64,000 nt of DNA from Timema cristinae (GCA_039000515.1 JBCFYV010000220.1:1-64000); one strand, 5' to 3'; positions 23,198 to 36,355 are shown, counted from the first letter of the stretch. Notes: a model not told the origin generated them from the letters alone. Program-made: numbers and translations.

Positions 23198-24629
23198 GGC
23201 CGTGTCTGAATAGTCTGTTCCCTACGCACTTGTGCACTCTACTGCACGCTTTAATATAACACGTATCTGGTGCCCCTAAGTGCATAGGTTGCATGATAGT
23301 TTTCGGACAGCAAAGTACAGCTAGAGAGAGCCATCTGGTGGCTGATTCTAAAACATATTTTTCCATTGTAACTATATTGAATTTTGTTAGTGTTTTGTCA
23401 ATGGTGACTTTTTTTAAAACACAAATTCATATTTATCATTTATCTTCCTTAATTCTATGAACCTTAGGGTTTGTTCTACTGTCCTTGTAAATAATAAAAT
23501 CAATTATATGCCGTTGATGTTATTTTGCAATAATCATAATAAAAAATAGCATTATAATATGCTTAAATTATTATTATTAGCACCATTTCTTACTACCCGT
23601 TCGGGTTATACGCACTTACACTAATGTGTAATGGTAGGGTGATTGTGAGATGAAATGAAGGACCTACAGTTTAACGTGGAATCCGAACCACGGTGGTGGC
23701 CCGGCATTCCCCACATTCACAAGATATCTTGTCAGAGGTGAAGGAAGGGTTTGGCAATCAGATAAATCTGTGTCGGGACCAAGGATTGAACTCCGGACCA
23801 CCAGCACAGAAGTCAGACACCTTACCCCGAGACCGCAAGGTCACCCAATATGCTTATAAGTACACAAAAATAAAATGAGGTTAAGCTATATTTTTTTATG
23901 TGTTATTGTTAAAAAACGTATTTGGAAAACGTGCGCCAAAAATTGTCAATCCTATCAGTTTTATAAACTTTAAAATTATTATTGGGAAGATGACAAACTA
24001 GGCCTAGCTTACATTAATATCAAGTTGTTTTAAGCCATGTAAAAGTATTGCCAGGAATTCCAAAATAAATTACTTAAGTTACATGTTCATCTCTTGTTTT
24101 GAAACATTTTGCCAGAATGATTGACTGCTGAATAAACAAAGAAATTACAGCAACGCGCCAAAAGGAGTGAGATGTACACAGGGATACCAGTGAGCATGTC
24201 ATTTATATATATGTATCTGTAAAGAATTATTCTCAAACAAATTTTAGTGAAGATATTTTAACTCGTAAATAAATTTCCTTTTGAGAGTTTTCACACTAGA
24301 AAGAGACATTTAATTGTTTACCATCATGTATATAAACAAATAACAAACCGTACTAGTTTTATTTAACATTATGTGAATGTTTTATTCCATTTTCACAAAA
24401 TATATAATACTTTCATTCAATATAAAAAGCTAGTTTAACTAAAGTGCGCGATAAAGGGCAAGTCTCGTATGTGCCCCTTAGTAAAGTGCCCAATAAGGGG
24501 TGCAATCGTACACTTTAAGAGAATTCAGACACCATCCAAAATCACTTTCAGCCTTTAAGCCGATGCCATTGCAACTTTAAAGTGCACATGGCTTCAAAGG
24601 GCCCTTAGACGGACTATTCAGACACGGCC
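23198..24629. mobile_element. Non-autonomous TIR transposon, 1.43 kb
   Basis: GGCCGTGTCTGAATAGTC at 23198 is exactly mirrored by GACTATTCAGACACGGCC ending at 24629, with related sequence continuing inward. ATT flanks both ends (23195-23197 and 24630-24632), a possible 3-bp target duplication. No transposase ORF is inside, and a family B SINE is nested at 23566-23846. A 3-bp duplication and a GGCC-type end would suit a PIF/Harbinger-like group, but ATT is not the usual TWA target. Confidence 0.7.
23566..23846 (-). repeat. tRNA-derived SINE, family B, near full length
   Basis: The minus strand starts GGTGACCTTGCGGTCTCGGG (tRNA-like A box) and has a B-box region GGTCCGGAGTTCAATCC. It passes CCACGTTAAACTGTAGGTCC and ends in the shared tail CCCGAACGGGTAGTAAG plus TAA repeats. 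AATATGCTTA occurs on both sides (23556-23565 and 23847-23856), a target duplication. Confidence 0.85.
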
Positions 24630-25734
24630 ATTATCTTAAACAGAAAACTTGAAACCAGTAAAAAAAAAAACATAAACACAAGAACTTAATAATCAAACAA
24701 TCCGCTTATACCGGTACTGTAATATTACAAAAAATATGTCAATAAAATAATTCAGTATTAACACTTGAAATCATCTATAAAGTCCAACATTTCTTATCTT
24801 AAAACAACTCTTAATACAGTAAACGCACCTAGAGTTCTTAGGTTATTTATATTTTGTATTATTCACGGATTTTAAGTTCATCAAAATAAAATTCTTTAAG
24901 TAAATTCGGTAAACACAATAAGGTTTTTAAAAGTTAAATTATTTATTTAGAAAAATATTTTTTTTTGTGAGGTTACCTAAACAATTCTATTAAAAGTACA
25001 CATGAAATAAAGGTTTGTAAAATGGCGACCATTTCATATTGGTTGAGTTCTCTGCAACATTGATCACATTGATCTTCCTTATCTATGATTGAGCTCTATA
25101 ATGTAAATGGCTGAGGCTGACTGAAATTTTCGAGCTATAGTCCACATACCATTGTGTAGGAGAGAAAATAATTTCGGGTATCTCTTTCACTCTTACACGC
25201 ATACAAGGAAATGTGGCATTTTCACATCGTTCGTTAATTTGTTTGAATATATTATGAGATACATCAATGTGTCATTCGTTAAATAAAATAAATGTGTTAA
25301 TTGAAAATCATAAAAACTTCAATAATCGTGATTTTTTTTAAAAAATAAGGTGATGTAGGCTAATATAGTAATACTTCTCACAATCCTATGGTCTAAAATC
25401 TAAATAATCGTTTGAACGCAAGACTTCTACAAAAAATGTATCATTCTACCAAATGTAATTAAGTTGTAAGCTACCTTATTTAATTATAGTTCTCGAACTT
25501 TCAATATACTATGAGTTCTGAAACCATTTACAAGCTAATGGCCAACTTTAAATATATTGTAATAGAGTAATAATCCCTACAATCCAGTGGTGTTTTCTGA
25601 GAAAATCAATATTTATGCTGTACTCTTAAAGTTTCAGGGGAAATTTGGGGGCCGAGGACTCTCAACCACCGTTGTCCAAGAACGTCAAGGGATTATTTCA
25701 AGGAAAATACTTGAAGATGTGTGCCTATAGAACA
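24630..25734. other. AT-rich DNA, no feature seen
   Basis: No coding or repeat signal recognised. Confidence 0.4.
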
Positions 25735-25835
25735 GTGGTTCTCAAACATTTATTATTTCCTCTTAACCGTATGCCATCTTAGGAAATTTTGAGAGCCCCC
25801 CCCCCCCCTACTCTTATATTCTCTCTTTTTTATTT
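25735..25835 (+). mobile_element. hAT-type terminus, other end not found
   Basis: CAGTGGTTCTCAAACATTTATT at 25736 is a typical hAT terminal inverted repeat. It is followed at a short distance by GAGAGCC and a run of about 15 C, as in many hAT ends. No matching GTTTGAGAACCACTG was found downstream. Confidence 0.5.
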
Positions 25836-25859
25836 ATTCATAACGATGATTACCATCCA

Positions 25860-26220
25860 CTCAAAATGTAATAAAAGTAACTCCGTGGTGTCAGCCCACA
25901 TTCAGGCTATACCAACCCAGTGGTTACAAAACTGTTTTGCAAATTAGTGCCAACTCTTGCGGATATAGGTTGTGAATGGTCAGCACAACGACGCCTCCGG
26001 CCATTAAACTTGGCATTCTATACCGGAGACACTGCTACTTTATTCAAGTAGCTCCTTATTTATCCCAACAAGCCTGAGTCTAATCCGTTCCAGAACCATT
26101 GCTTCTCAGATAATCTGGAAAGACTCCTCAGAAAATTTGGAAGCGCTGGGAATCAAGCTTGGGACCTCTGGGTCCATAGCCAGAAGCTCTGACCAGCAGA
26201 CCACAAAGGCAGTCCTCAAA
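25860..26220 (-). repeat. Probable LINE-tail/SINE composite
   Basis: GTAACTCCGTGGTGTCAGCCCACATTC near 25879 resembles 44806-44830 next to the LINE fragment. A reversed tRNA-like box (GGAATCAAGCTTGGGACC) lies near 26148. Confidence 0.35.
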
Positions 26221-26562
26221 TTGTAATGATATCTACATGGTTAGAAATTTAAGTAAATATTGAGGTTGGGGCTAAGATTAGAATGGGCACATTTCTGAAT
26301 GCATAAGAGAGACAGATCCTATCCTATTCAATTGGTCTAGTGTAATTAAAAGCACACAGCTAGCAATACTCAAATCAAAAAATCATAATAAGAGTAAAAT
26401 AAAGTGGTACATGGATCAAGAGTCCATCAGATCTTGGTGAGAGAGAATCAGGTGCATATCACGACTTGACATAATAAAATGTTTAATTCAATATAGTAAC
26501 CTTTCTAGCTGTCAAATTATGTATATTGGATTGTAGCAAAAAGTCTTATAACATGGATATTA

Positions 26563-26725
26563 ATATCAGTGGTCGCATGATCTAATGTGTCCATTGGACA
26601 AGATTGTCATGGCAGAAATATTGAGATTTGGATCTTGGTTAGGTGCATAAGGGTGGGCTTCCTCGTCTCTATGCTATTTGTTAAAATATTAGTTGGGTAG
26701 CAAGACATAGTGAATAAAACACATT
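26563..26725 (+). repeat. SINE family C
   Basis: The head is GTGGTCGCATGATCTAATG with a B-box-like GAGATTTGGATCTTGG, and the 3' end TTGGGTAGCAAGACATAG matches the shared tail. Confidence 0.5.
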
Positions 26726-27580
26726 TTTACAACATACACTTTTGTATTAGGGTATTCTCACTCATCAAGCAATCATTGAGTTAAATGAAGTCAAATTTGA
26801 AGTTTTTATTCAAGCATGCCTTCTCATTGTCGAGTACGCTTGTATTGGACTAAATAATAGTCCAATGCCCCATTGTATCATATCTGTTCAGGACAAACTC
26901 AACACTGAAAAAAGGCATGAATCTTTCTCTGACAAATAAATAGGCTTACATTATATGTTATAGATTTGGGTGTACTCTGGATTGTTAATGCATTTATATT
27001 AAAAACAAAACTATCTCAATGTTTTCTATATTTGTTTAAAAATAACTTCTGAACATGAGAATTAAACCTGGGGGTACCATGATCCATGCAATAATTAGTA
27101 GAAAATTATGTTTGGTCTTGGTTAAATCACATAAACCACATAACTTAAGTAATAAAACAAAAGTCATCCGGTGTAAATCTTATTAGTAGATAATGAAAAG
27201 TACTTAACTAAACAATGTAATAAGGACAATCAATGAGGTGTTGAATTCAAGCAAACCTGGGGGGAAGGGTAAGGCGGGTTATCCCCTTAAAATAATAACA
27301 ATAATCAGATATTTCTTAATTCAATTGTTTTCAACCCATTTTATTTTCTAACAACTACACCCCCTTCCTTGTGATTGAATTCAACACTGGTGATAGAAGT
27401 AAGACATGACACAGTTTTCCGCATCACCATAGAGCGTGGGCCCATGTGGTACTGTGTAAGAGGCGTTAATCCTATATTTTACATGGCGATTTACCCAGGA
27501 GGCGTATTTCCATGTTTTAGCTACACATAAAATTGACGACGGACAAAACACACACAAAACAGTTGACCATACAAGACAAG
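26726..27580. other. No gene seen; probable left flank of the Harbinger element
   Basis: TAAGGCGGGTTATC at 27270 faintly resembles the right end of the Harbinger element (TAA plus GGGCCGGTTTC on the other strand), but this is too weak to call. Confidence 0.3.
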
Positions 27581-27581
27581 A

Positions 27582-30377
27582 TCAATGTTCATGGCTGAAA
27601 TGGCGCCGGATGAAAGCAGCCCGGACAGCTCTCCCCCGCTCGTTGGGACGCACATTCTGTACCGGAACATGCTCCACGGGTTTTTCAGGGTCTTCAGGTG
27701 GGAGCTCACGGCGTCGGATGGCAATGTTGTGCAACACAGCACACGCAGTGATGACTTTGGTGGAAGTGGGCAAGTTGGTTCTCAGCTTTTGTCCGAGGCA
27801 TGAAAATCTACGTTTCCATGCCCCGAACAAACACTCTACCACTTTCCTTGTCTGCTTTTGCGCTGTGTTGTACCGCCGCTCTTCTGGAGTTTGTGGGTCC
27901 GGTACTGGAGGGTAGAGGTAACCCAATTGTGGATATCCACTATCTCCAAGAAGATTGCCCCTCACTTGACGTGTCTCCAGTCGAGTCTTCATTCGACTGT
28001 TGCTGAAGATCCTGGCATCATGGGTGCTTCCTGGCCAACGTGCCACAATGTCCAGAATCTCCATATCCGGCCCAGAAACAACCTCAAAGTGGTAAAATGC
28101 AATAAGCAAAATAAGATAATAACATAGCCAAAAAGACTTAAAAATATATGTTCGACTTTAAATAGATAAGTTACCTTCTTTCAGAATTTAACATTCATTC
28201 CTAAAAAGAGAGTCAGGTGAAGAGCATCCAGCTGTTAATTTGACTAATAAAGTAATTAACATATGTATACCTATACACGCATTTCCTTTATGGGGCAGGC
28301 AAAAAAATGTGTATATACATAAGGGACATCAAGTTATTATATTTGATTCTAAATAGCATAAATGTAGCTGAATCAAATGTTACCCTTTAAATATTTGGTT
28401 TGATATCTAAATACTAACATTATATATAAATTTTAATTATGCTCTTATCAGCCTCAATGGTTGAATGGTCTACGGTGTCACTCTTGTGTTGGACTGATGT
28501 ACTGAGGACAGGAATATCGGGGTTCAATCCCGGTCAGGTCCATTGAAAGTTTTTTTTCTGAAATGGTTTCCCACTCTTCCTCCATGCATATGCTGGTGAA
28601 TTACCTCTTAAGTGTTTCCACCTCATAGTGTATTAAAAAAACTTCAATAAATAAATCAAATACCTGAACATTTAGGGACATGTACTGTTTCCTGTTCCGG
28701 AAGAGCTCAGCAAATTCCCCTCCTGGGCTTTTGATTGCTACATGAGTGCAATCAATACACCAGGGAAATGGTACATGTTCCAGAACAGGCGGTAGTTTCT
28801 TTCAACTTCCTGGTATGTGGTCGGGAACTTGACATATTCCAAGAGGTAGCCTGTCAACTCATTATACACCACCTACAAATAAACTACTATAATTATTGAC
28901 AAAGTTTTTGAAAATTATCTTATTTATGGTTGGTTCGGGGATTGCATACATCAAATTATAATGAAACCTTATTATGTACTTGAAATAGAAGACCAACAAA
29001 AAATATCTCTACTAGTTGAGTGGTAAATTTACTAACACAGGCCTATTTTCAAAATCTAACACAAAGTAGGCCTACACATTTAAAAAGAATGTAAAACCTT
29101 CATTAGGCCTATATAAAAAACAAACTTAATTTCAACACAGAGTAGGCCTAAAAACTTTAAAAGAATATAAAGCCTACATTATATGAAAAAAATATACTAG
29201 GCCTATCTTACAAAATATGTTGATAGTTTTGGAATTGACAAACAAATATTGGAACCAGCCATGTTTTCATTTTAACATACAGTACCTTGACAATCCTGGA
29301 TATGGTGGCAGAGCTCAACCGAACCAGATCACCACAAACCAAATGTAAAATATACAATATCTTAGATTTGTCTTAACAATATTCATATTAATTTAAAAGA
29401 GGGTGCATTTGATCAACGCTATACTATTCCCACCCCTATCCCATTGTTGCAAATATGTGGATAGACCAAACAGATTGTAGACTACTATGTGAAAAAATTA
29501 AATAATATGTATGCATATTATATGCATCAAAGTGTTTCTGGAAAAACAGTGATCAACTGATAATTACGTTAAACAATATATAATAAACTTTAAATGAACT
29601 TTAACAAGAAAAAAATTTGTAGGTCTACAGGTATGTTATGTCACATTTTTAATATGGTTGTATAATCTGTACAATCCCCGCAACTAAATATATTTTACCA
29701 TCCAAAGTCTCATGGAATTATTGATAAAATAAATAAAGAAATAAATGTTTTTGATCAAATAATATAGTTTGGTAAAATATTGAATTTTAACTTTGATAAG
29801 CTTAGATTATATTTTAGTAAAACGTCCGTTTACATTTATAATACATCACATTATGTTCGTGTAGAATAAATGAGAATATAACTACAATTTATATTTTTAC
29901 GTAACTAACCAGATCTCTTGAACCATACTGTTAGTAAACAAATAAATAAACAAAGATAAATTAAATGTAGGTGCCTGTATAACTCTGTGGACCACAATAT
30001 TTATTTTGATAATGCAATTAATTGTATACAAGGGTATTTTGAGGATATAAAACATAGATATTAAAATAATAATTTCAAAAGATATTTACCTGAAAACTAC
30101 CAGTCCCATAAAATCGAAGTGCTGTAATCACCTTTATTCAATGTGGCACTGGCAAACCGCGGGCGTTTTGGTTTGGACCAGTCAACAGTGGGACGATGAC
30201 GTTCACCACTGTATCTTTACTGAAGCGGAAACTTCTGATGAATTCCCTTTCGGAATAGAATTCGACAGGGTTTTCCGCATCCCGCAAATATCTTTTGGGT
30301 TCTGGTAAATTATCGATGACACCGATAACCTCAACCAAATCCACTAAATAATCATCGAAAACCCGATCGTCATCCAT
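27582..30377 (-). pseudogene. PIF/Harbinger transposase (HARBI1-like), five exons, broken
   Basis: Exon 1 (30377 to about 30093) encodes an acidic start, an FRFSKDTVVNVIVPLL helix block and ALRFYGTGSFQ before GTAAAT. Exon 2 (about 29341-29287) carries VCGDLVRLSSATISRIVK before GTACTG. Exon 3 (about 28872-28667) carries IDCTHVAIKSPGGEFAELF with the first catalytic Asp and ends at CAG|GTATTT. The last exon (from about 28094) has WPGSTHDARIF, LLGDSGYPQLGYLYPP with the second Asp, and VVECLFGAWKRRF with the Glu. Lesions: an in-frame TGA near 30137 and a frame change inside exon 3 near 28775. A family C SINE sits in the last intron. The DDE endonuclease is dead in this copy. Confidence 0.82.
28448..28645 (+). 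repeat. SINE family C in the Harbinger intron
   Basis: GAATGGTCTACGGTGTC is the A-box region and GGGGTTCAATCCCGG the B box, followed by CTGAAATGGTTTCCCACTCT from the family body. It lacks the shared tail. Confidence 0.6.
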
Positions 30378-30537
30378 CTTGAAAGTTGAATATTGTCGAT
30401 TTAGTGTGCTCGCGGCGCTGCTAAAGCTTTGGTAGAATCGATACTTAACTCAAGTGGGCTGTGCGACTAAGATATGACTATGAAACGTACTTAATTCGGT
30501 TTTAGGGAGGATGGCACCTACACTTTCTACTTAGCCT

Positions 30538-30567
30538 CACTAACTGCGACTATGAAACCGGCCCTAA
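30538..30567 (-). repeat. Probable right end of the Harbinger element
   Basis: The minus strand starts GGGCCGGTTTCATAGTCGCA at 30564, a typical PIF/Harbinger end, with TAA directly outside (30565-30567) as a possible 3-bp target site. TTTCATAGTCATATCTTAGTC recurs inward near 30485. Confidence 0.5.
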
Positions 30568-31020
30568 GTTACGAGGAGGAGTAAGGAGGAGGGGGACTGG
30601 GAAGATGTGTGTAGGGTTCATTCGGAGCAAAAAAAGTTCATTTAGACTCGACCGTCCTCGAGCAGGGCTGGAACCCATCCCCCTCACCCTGACGTCGGCG
30701 CGCCCCCTCGTCATGATACTCACCCCATCACATTTCTCCATAAGAGGTACCTACATTATTTTCCCCTCGCTATCCCAGTATTCCTATCTATATCTAGAGT
30801 GGGAGAGAGAGAGAAAGAGACCTCCAACATACTTCAGGGAAGGGTGAGGAGGGCACACATTACCCCTCACTGTCACAGTATTCCTATGAGTATATGTGTG
30901 TGTGTGAGAGAGAAAGAGAGATGCAGAGTGCGCGAGCTCCAGGATCAGGCGCGAGGGAGGAGAGGGAACATTACTCTGTGCCCAGTATTCTGCGTCATAG
31001 TATTCCTAATTCCTCCCTAC
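30568..31020. repeat. GC/GA-rich degenerate tandem segment
   Basis: Three units of about 110 bp share CACAGTATTCCTAT followed by GAGAGAGAAAGAGA and GGAGG (near 30772, 30878 and 30980). The composition differs sharply from the AT-rich surroundings. No gene. Confidence 0.5.
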
Positions 31021-32814
31021 TGAAATTATTTAATATAAACCTCGTTTAGTACACTAGTCCGGGATTCACCCTGCATATTTTGAAACGTTTGAGCTGTAAA
31101 AATAAGTGACATCAGACTAGTGACTAGCAAGGCAGTTCTCCTCCCCAGCCTAACATCTTGCGAGACAGGTATTGTCTGTCAAGTAGGGTAGAAATGACCA
31201 ACCCACGACACTAATGGTATGCAAAGTCATGTTATGTTCCACCCTTAAGGTAATCGTATATTAAATAAAATAAAATCTATTACATAGAAAACAAATAGTT
31301 GGGTTATTTCGGTCAAATTCCCTTGTTGATAAAATTTGAATAAATTTGTTCATCCCCTATTCCAATCCCCAAATAAGCCTATTTTTTTACTGTCCACGAT
31401 GGGGAAAGGGAGCAGTAGTCAGGTAAGGTTTGATGTTTTGTGATATACTTACACGAACATTGCCAACAGCGTAGAATGTAGATAGTTGTATGATAGAAAA
31501 TAATGTTGGCTACCCCTGGACCCCTAATTTTGAAACTTAAAAAAAAAATCTCGCTACTCATCATCTCGCAAATCACAGGCTGTACCAAAACAGAGCTAAT
31601 TTTGAAAGGTGTTAATTTCGTGCAAGTCGTTGTGGCGTTGTTTCACTTGCGAATGTGTTTTCAATCTGACAACACTATAAAACCTTGACGTACCAAAGGA
31701 TTAAAGTGATGCGATGCCACAATCCGCCTTTATACAAGATACGTAACTGAAAGTAAATACTATTATTGTATTGAGTGCATCATATAATTCGACTTGTTTG
31801 GTTTTATTAGGAAACCATCTTCCATTTGATTGCATCTACGTTTATTGTCTCAACATTTTCTCGGGTTATTTTAGTATGAGTTAAAAGTTTTTAATATTAC
31901 ATATGCTTTTGAGCTCACTTAGTAGCGTGCTTGACAGAAGATTAGAATTTCACAAGATCGATTCCAACTATAGTTTGATGTTTTAATTTTATGTCGAAAT
32001 AAAAAAAATCACTTGTTAATCATTTTAATTCAGTAAAATATTATTTTATTTTCGCAACTATTTTTAAAACACAAATATGCCCTAAATGTTTTTACCATGC
32101 TATTAATAGTTAGCTTGCTTAGCCTTATTTTTAAATGTGTACATTTTTATGTCATAAACCCATTAATTTAATTTTTATCTAATCACCTACATACAAAGTT
32201 TCAAAATTAATCTACTGATTTTGATAACTACCTTGTTAAATTACTTTTAAACAAGAAGATTAGAATAAGAGTATTCTACATAAGCTCAAATACCTTTTAT
32301 ACTTCTAAACAAAATATTTAAAACAAATTGTATGGTGTTTAATACAATAATTTAAAATGAAAGGTTTTTTTCAGACTGATAAATTTAAAAAAAAAAACTG
32401 TAATTCTCTGTATTTGAACACCTGAAACCTATCATGAGGATGTCACGTTACTACATTAGCCAAATTTACAATTAAAGAAATTTGAAAATATTAAAAAATA
32501 TATTTTTATAATTTCAAACAAACCCATATTTATATTAAAATATTGTACAAAGTGTCCAAAGAAATCTTATTTTTTACTTCTGTAAAGCTATTTTGTACAA
32601 TAGTAGGCCTATTTCAACAAAATTACCCTCAGAAGGCTGCAACTGAAGAGGAGGATGGTGTCCGAAACGAATGGGTGGTGAGACGTGAGGTGGAACGCGA
32701 TGGTGAATAAACAAGTAAAAATTTGCCTAATATCGAATGCCTGATACACCACACCCAACAGTAGTTCATGGAATGTTACAAGGCAAACCCATCGAAAAAA
32801 TTAATATTTTATAA
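31021..32814. other. AT-rich DNA, no feature seen
   Basis: No coding pattern or repeat recognised. Confidence 0.4.
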
Positions 32815-33761
32815 CTTATACAACTCAAGTTCAAACATGATTTCCTGAAACTCTCCCTTGAATCGTAGCCAAGAACGATAACTAATTAGTAACTAATTAT
32901 TATTATAATTAATAACTAATTAGTAGGACCTTATAGTAATGTTAGAGTCGCAAAGAAAACTAAATAGCAGCCGTAAATTTATATAACGTGGTAAAAATAT
33001 TTTTATTTAGAAAAAATATCCATAGTATTCACATTAATCACTTTTTTTTAATATGTTAATATTCGAACTACGCTGCAATATTTCCTCATTTAGATAGTAA
33101 AATAATATGTTTAAATCATGTAAAAACGTAATTTGCAAAGAAAGAAGAAGAAATATACCAAAACTGATTATGAAAGAATGGTGTCAGATATTAACCAGAA
33201 TAGAGAAATTTTTGATTAATAAACAATTATTTTCAAAATAATGAGATATTTCATGTGCGAACTTTTTAATACAAGATTCGAACCTTGTACTTCACGCCAT
33301 GGTTAATTGTAATACACCTATCAGAAACCATTTAAGAAATACCAGCTAATTAAACCCAATCAAGATCCTAGCCCTAACCTCTTTCTCACAGGCAAAACGG
33401 ACTAAATTAACTTGACATCCAAGTTAGTTTATACGTTGTATTCGTCACACTTCATATAAGATCCTCCCCTATCGCCACTCCTTATTTCGACCCTCCTAGA
33501 AAATTCTCTTGTCTAATATCTCCTTGACTCTTGGAAGCCTAGCCTGTAACATCAAATTGAATAACTACTCTCTACATAATCGAAAGCGCATGGCTGGAGA
33601 GGACAATGCTTATAGTGTATTTGGTAGAGGCAGGCTGGCCTATTAAACCACGGAGCAAGATTGTTCGCTGTACTCGTTTCACGGCAGCAACCAATAAACA
33701 CTGATTCAAAGGCCAATCAAAACAAACTAAAAAAATATAATTTAATAAGAGGATTCAGCCG
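32815..33761 (+). repeat. Long interspersed repeat / duplicated segment, copy 2
   Basis: Direct-orientation match to 1545-2514, about 31 kb apart, with substitutions and small gaps throughout. A short local repetition of ACTAATTAGTA (32880-32930) is present only here. Confidence 0.7.
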
Positions 33762-34000
33762 CTTCGGCGGTCACATGTTCTAAGGCGCTAATCTCACAAT
33801 AGACAAGACTGACAATGAATAGGAGATCCAGGGTCGATCTCAGTTGGATCCATTGAGAGGTATTTTTCCTAAATGGTTTTCAATTCTCGCTCCACGCAAA
33901 TGTGGGCTCAATTCCTGTAAATTTAACCTTCCTCAGCATTAACACATTAAAGTAAGTAGTAAAATAGTATGCAGGCGTAAAATCTGAATGGTTGCTGTGT
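33762..34000 (+). repeat. SINE family C
   Basis: GCGGTCACATGTTCTAAGGCGC (head), GGGTCGATCTCAG (B box), and CCTAAATGGTTTTCAATTCTCG. It occupies the same relative position as the SINE after copy 1. Confidence 0.65.
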
Positions 34001-34295
34001 AGCGCTAATATATATGTGTGTGTGTTTTTTTAGGGGGTGGGGATGATTTTACGCACAGTGTGTCGGACTCAGTTTGGATGAGTGCCCACAAGCCGCCAAG
34101 ATTGTGGCGTGCTTAGGCTTGACCAAACCCATACAGACTAAAAACCTGACCCTCTTCTCCTCGCCACTGTACTCCCCCACGGAACCACCGTTAGGTATTA
34201 CTTCGCGAGGGGAGGCATTGTCTATTGTTCTGCTCTTCCTTCTGTGATTTGGCCTCTCCTACTTCCCCGTTCTCACCTAGCTGTTGGTGGCGGGA

Positions 34296-35572
34296 TTAGG
34301 GATGTCCTAGGCTCCTTCCTTCTGATTCTATTTTCCTCCTCTCCTGCTCTTCGTGACGTAGATGATTGAGGACTTCCGTCGTGAACTTGATTGTCGCCTC
34401 CCACGCTGCCTCTGACGACTGCATCATATCCCCTAAGTTTTCTGGCGTAATCTTTCCCTCTACTATGACCTCCAGTTTTCCACGCTGGGTATCATACCGA
34501 GGACACGTGAAGAACACGTGCTCGGCATTCTCCTCTACTCCACGACAGGTGGGGCACTCCGGGGAATCCTCATACTTAAACTTGTATAGGTATGCCCGGA
34601 AGCACCCGTGTCCCGAGATCATCTGTGTCAAGTAGTAATTAATAGCTCCGTGGCTGTGGTTGCACCACCTATCCACTTCGGGAATCAAACGGTAAGTCCA
34701 TCTCCCCTTGGTGGAGGCATCCCACCGCTGATTCCATCGTTGGAGACTGCTTCGCCCCTCCTGCCTCTTCAACTCCTCTGCGCTCAGCGATGTTAGACCT
34801 TTGCGACGATGCGGATTGGGGTCTTCCACCAAGACCCCAATCGGCAGCACTCCAGCAATAACGCACACCGCATCATCTGATACCGTGTGGAACGTACTTG
34901 CTATTCGTAAAGCGCTCAGCCGGTAGACTGGTGCCACTTTACGACGGGAATCCTGGAGCGTCAGTACATCGGCTCATATGGAAATGCCATACGGGAGTAC
35001 TGACGTAACTACTGATGACAGGAGTTCTCTCCTTCTCTGTTTGGGGCCTCCCACATTGGGCATGAGCCGTGATAGAACAGCCCCAACCACAGACGCCATG
35101 GCACTGGTATGCTCCGCCTGCTGCTTAAAGTTGAGTCTCGAGTCGAGCATCACCCCCAATTACCGGATGCACAGCTGGGACGTGATCTCATGCTTACCTA
35201 CTTGCAGTGAGATCGTCTCAAGCTTCTTCCTGCTGGTGATCAATACTGCCTCGGTTTTGTGTTCTGCCAGCTTCAGGCCAACCGAATCCATCCTACGCTG
35301 AATCCTCGTGAATGTGACCTCGAAAAGGTTGCTGATGTCCTCCAGGTGTTTTCCTACAATGACAAGAGCAACATCATCAGCGAAGGCCACGGGTGTCATT
35401 GCTCTTGGTAGCACAAGCTTCAGGATTCCATCATACATGATGTTCCACAAGAGAGGCCCAAGAACCGAGCCCTGAGGTACTCCCCCAGTTACCCGATACT
35501 CTTGTGGACCGTACTCCGTGTCGTACTTGAGGACCCTGTCGGTGAAGTAGCCAGATAGGTAACTTTACCTCC
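34296..35572 (-). pseudogene. R1-like LINE reverse transcriptase, 5'-truncated
   Basis: The reading starts inside the reverse transcriptase palm: VTGGVPQGSVLGPLLWNIMYDG (about 35485-35420), then the catalytic FADD near 35380, and LGVMLDSRLNFKQQAEHTSAM near 35150. The C-terminal zinc-knuckle-like CPTC...HVFFTCPRY near 34560-34500 is followed by a stop at 34296. The order is that of R1-clade LINEs, which reverse-transcribe at a nicked genomic target. Stops at about 35157 and 34972 fall in otherwise continuous frame, and everything upstream of the palm is missing, as is normal for dead-on-arrival copies. About 280 bp of GT-rich and CCTC-rich sequence to 34020 is probably 3' UTR. Confidence 0.8.
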
Positions 35573-36355
35573 ATTCTATTCTTGTCAATCCCCCATTAAG
35601 TACGCCTAGTTGGACGCGGAAGGGATGAAGGGGGAGGGCTCGGTTATCTTTAAATTATATTTTAAGACCTGAAAAGTTTCTAACAAGCCAGCATGGACAC
35701 AAATATCAGGTGCTAGGGTTATATTGATTGGCAGGGGTGGTTTTATAGTAATAATATAATTTGTTGCGATCTTTTTTTAATGGCGAAAAAGGATAGGAGA
35801 AAGTATCCTTCTGACTACCCCCCAGTCCCCCCAAAAAAGGTAGTGAGGTTTGAATTTATATCGAGAAGCTCAAAAGAGAATATCCATAGAAATAGAGCAA
35901 ACAGTTTGTGTATTTAAGAAACTTGTGACAATCAATGTACAATCTTAATTAATACAAATTAGAAGAGGGGAAGTGGGGTGTTACGTGAACAAGTCAAATT
36001 AAAACGTTGAAAATTGGCATAAAGGTAGTACTTTGGATACAGACCAAGGGTAAAATATGAAATATCAATTTTTCAACATGGTGCCCCAAAATATGTAGGG
36101 GGCTGGGGGGTGGGGAGCGGATGGAATGGAGGGTTACTTGAACTAATCAACATAGAATTGAGAATGAAAATTAAAATTGTCATAGAAGAAGTACTTGGAA
36201 TATCATCTTTTCAAAATATTTCCAAACTATAGCATATTATTTTCCTAGAATCCATTTGGGAAGTTTTAATAGATCTCTCCCATAGCTCACCAAAACAATT
36301 ATGTTTAAAACGTGCCAAGCTCTATACTACAGAAATTATTATTCAGCCTCAAAAA
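35573..36355. other. AT-rich left flank of the Polinton-like insertion
   Basis: No gene or repeat recognised. Confidence 0.4.

Noticed and set aside
27585..28127. Plus-strand open frames opposite the Harbinger last exon
   Set aside because: The minus-strand frame carries the conserved DDE blocks; the plus frames are shadows.
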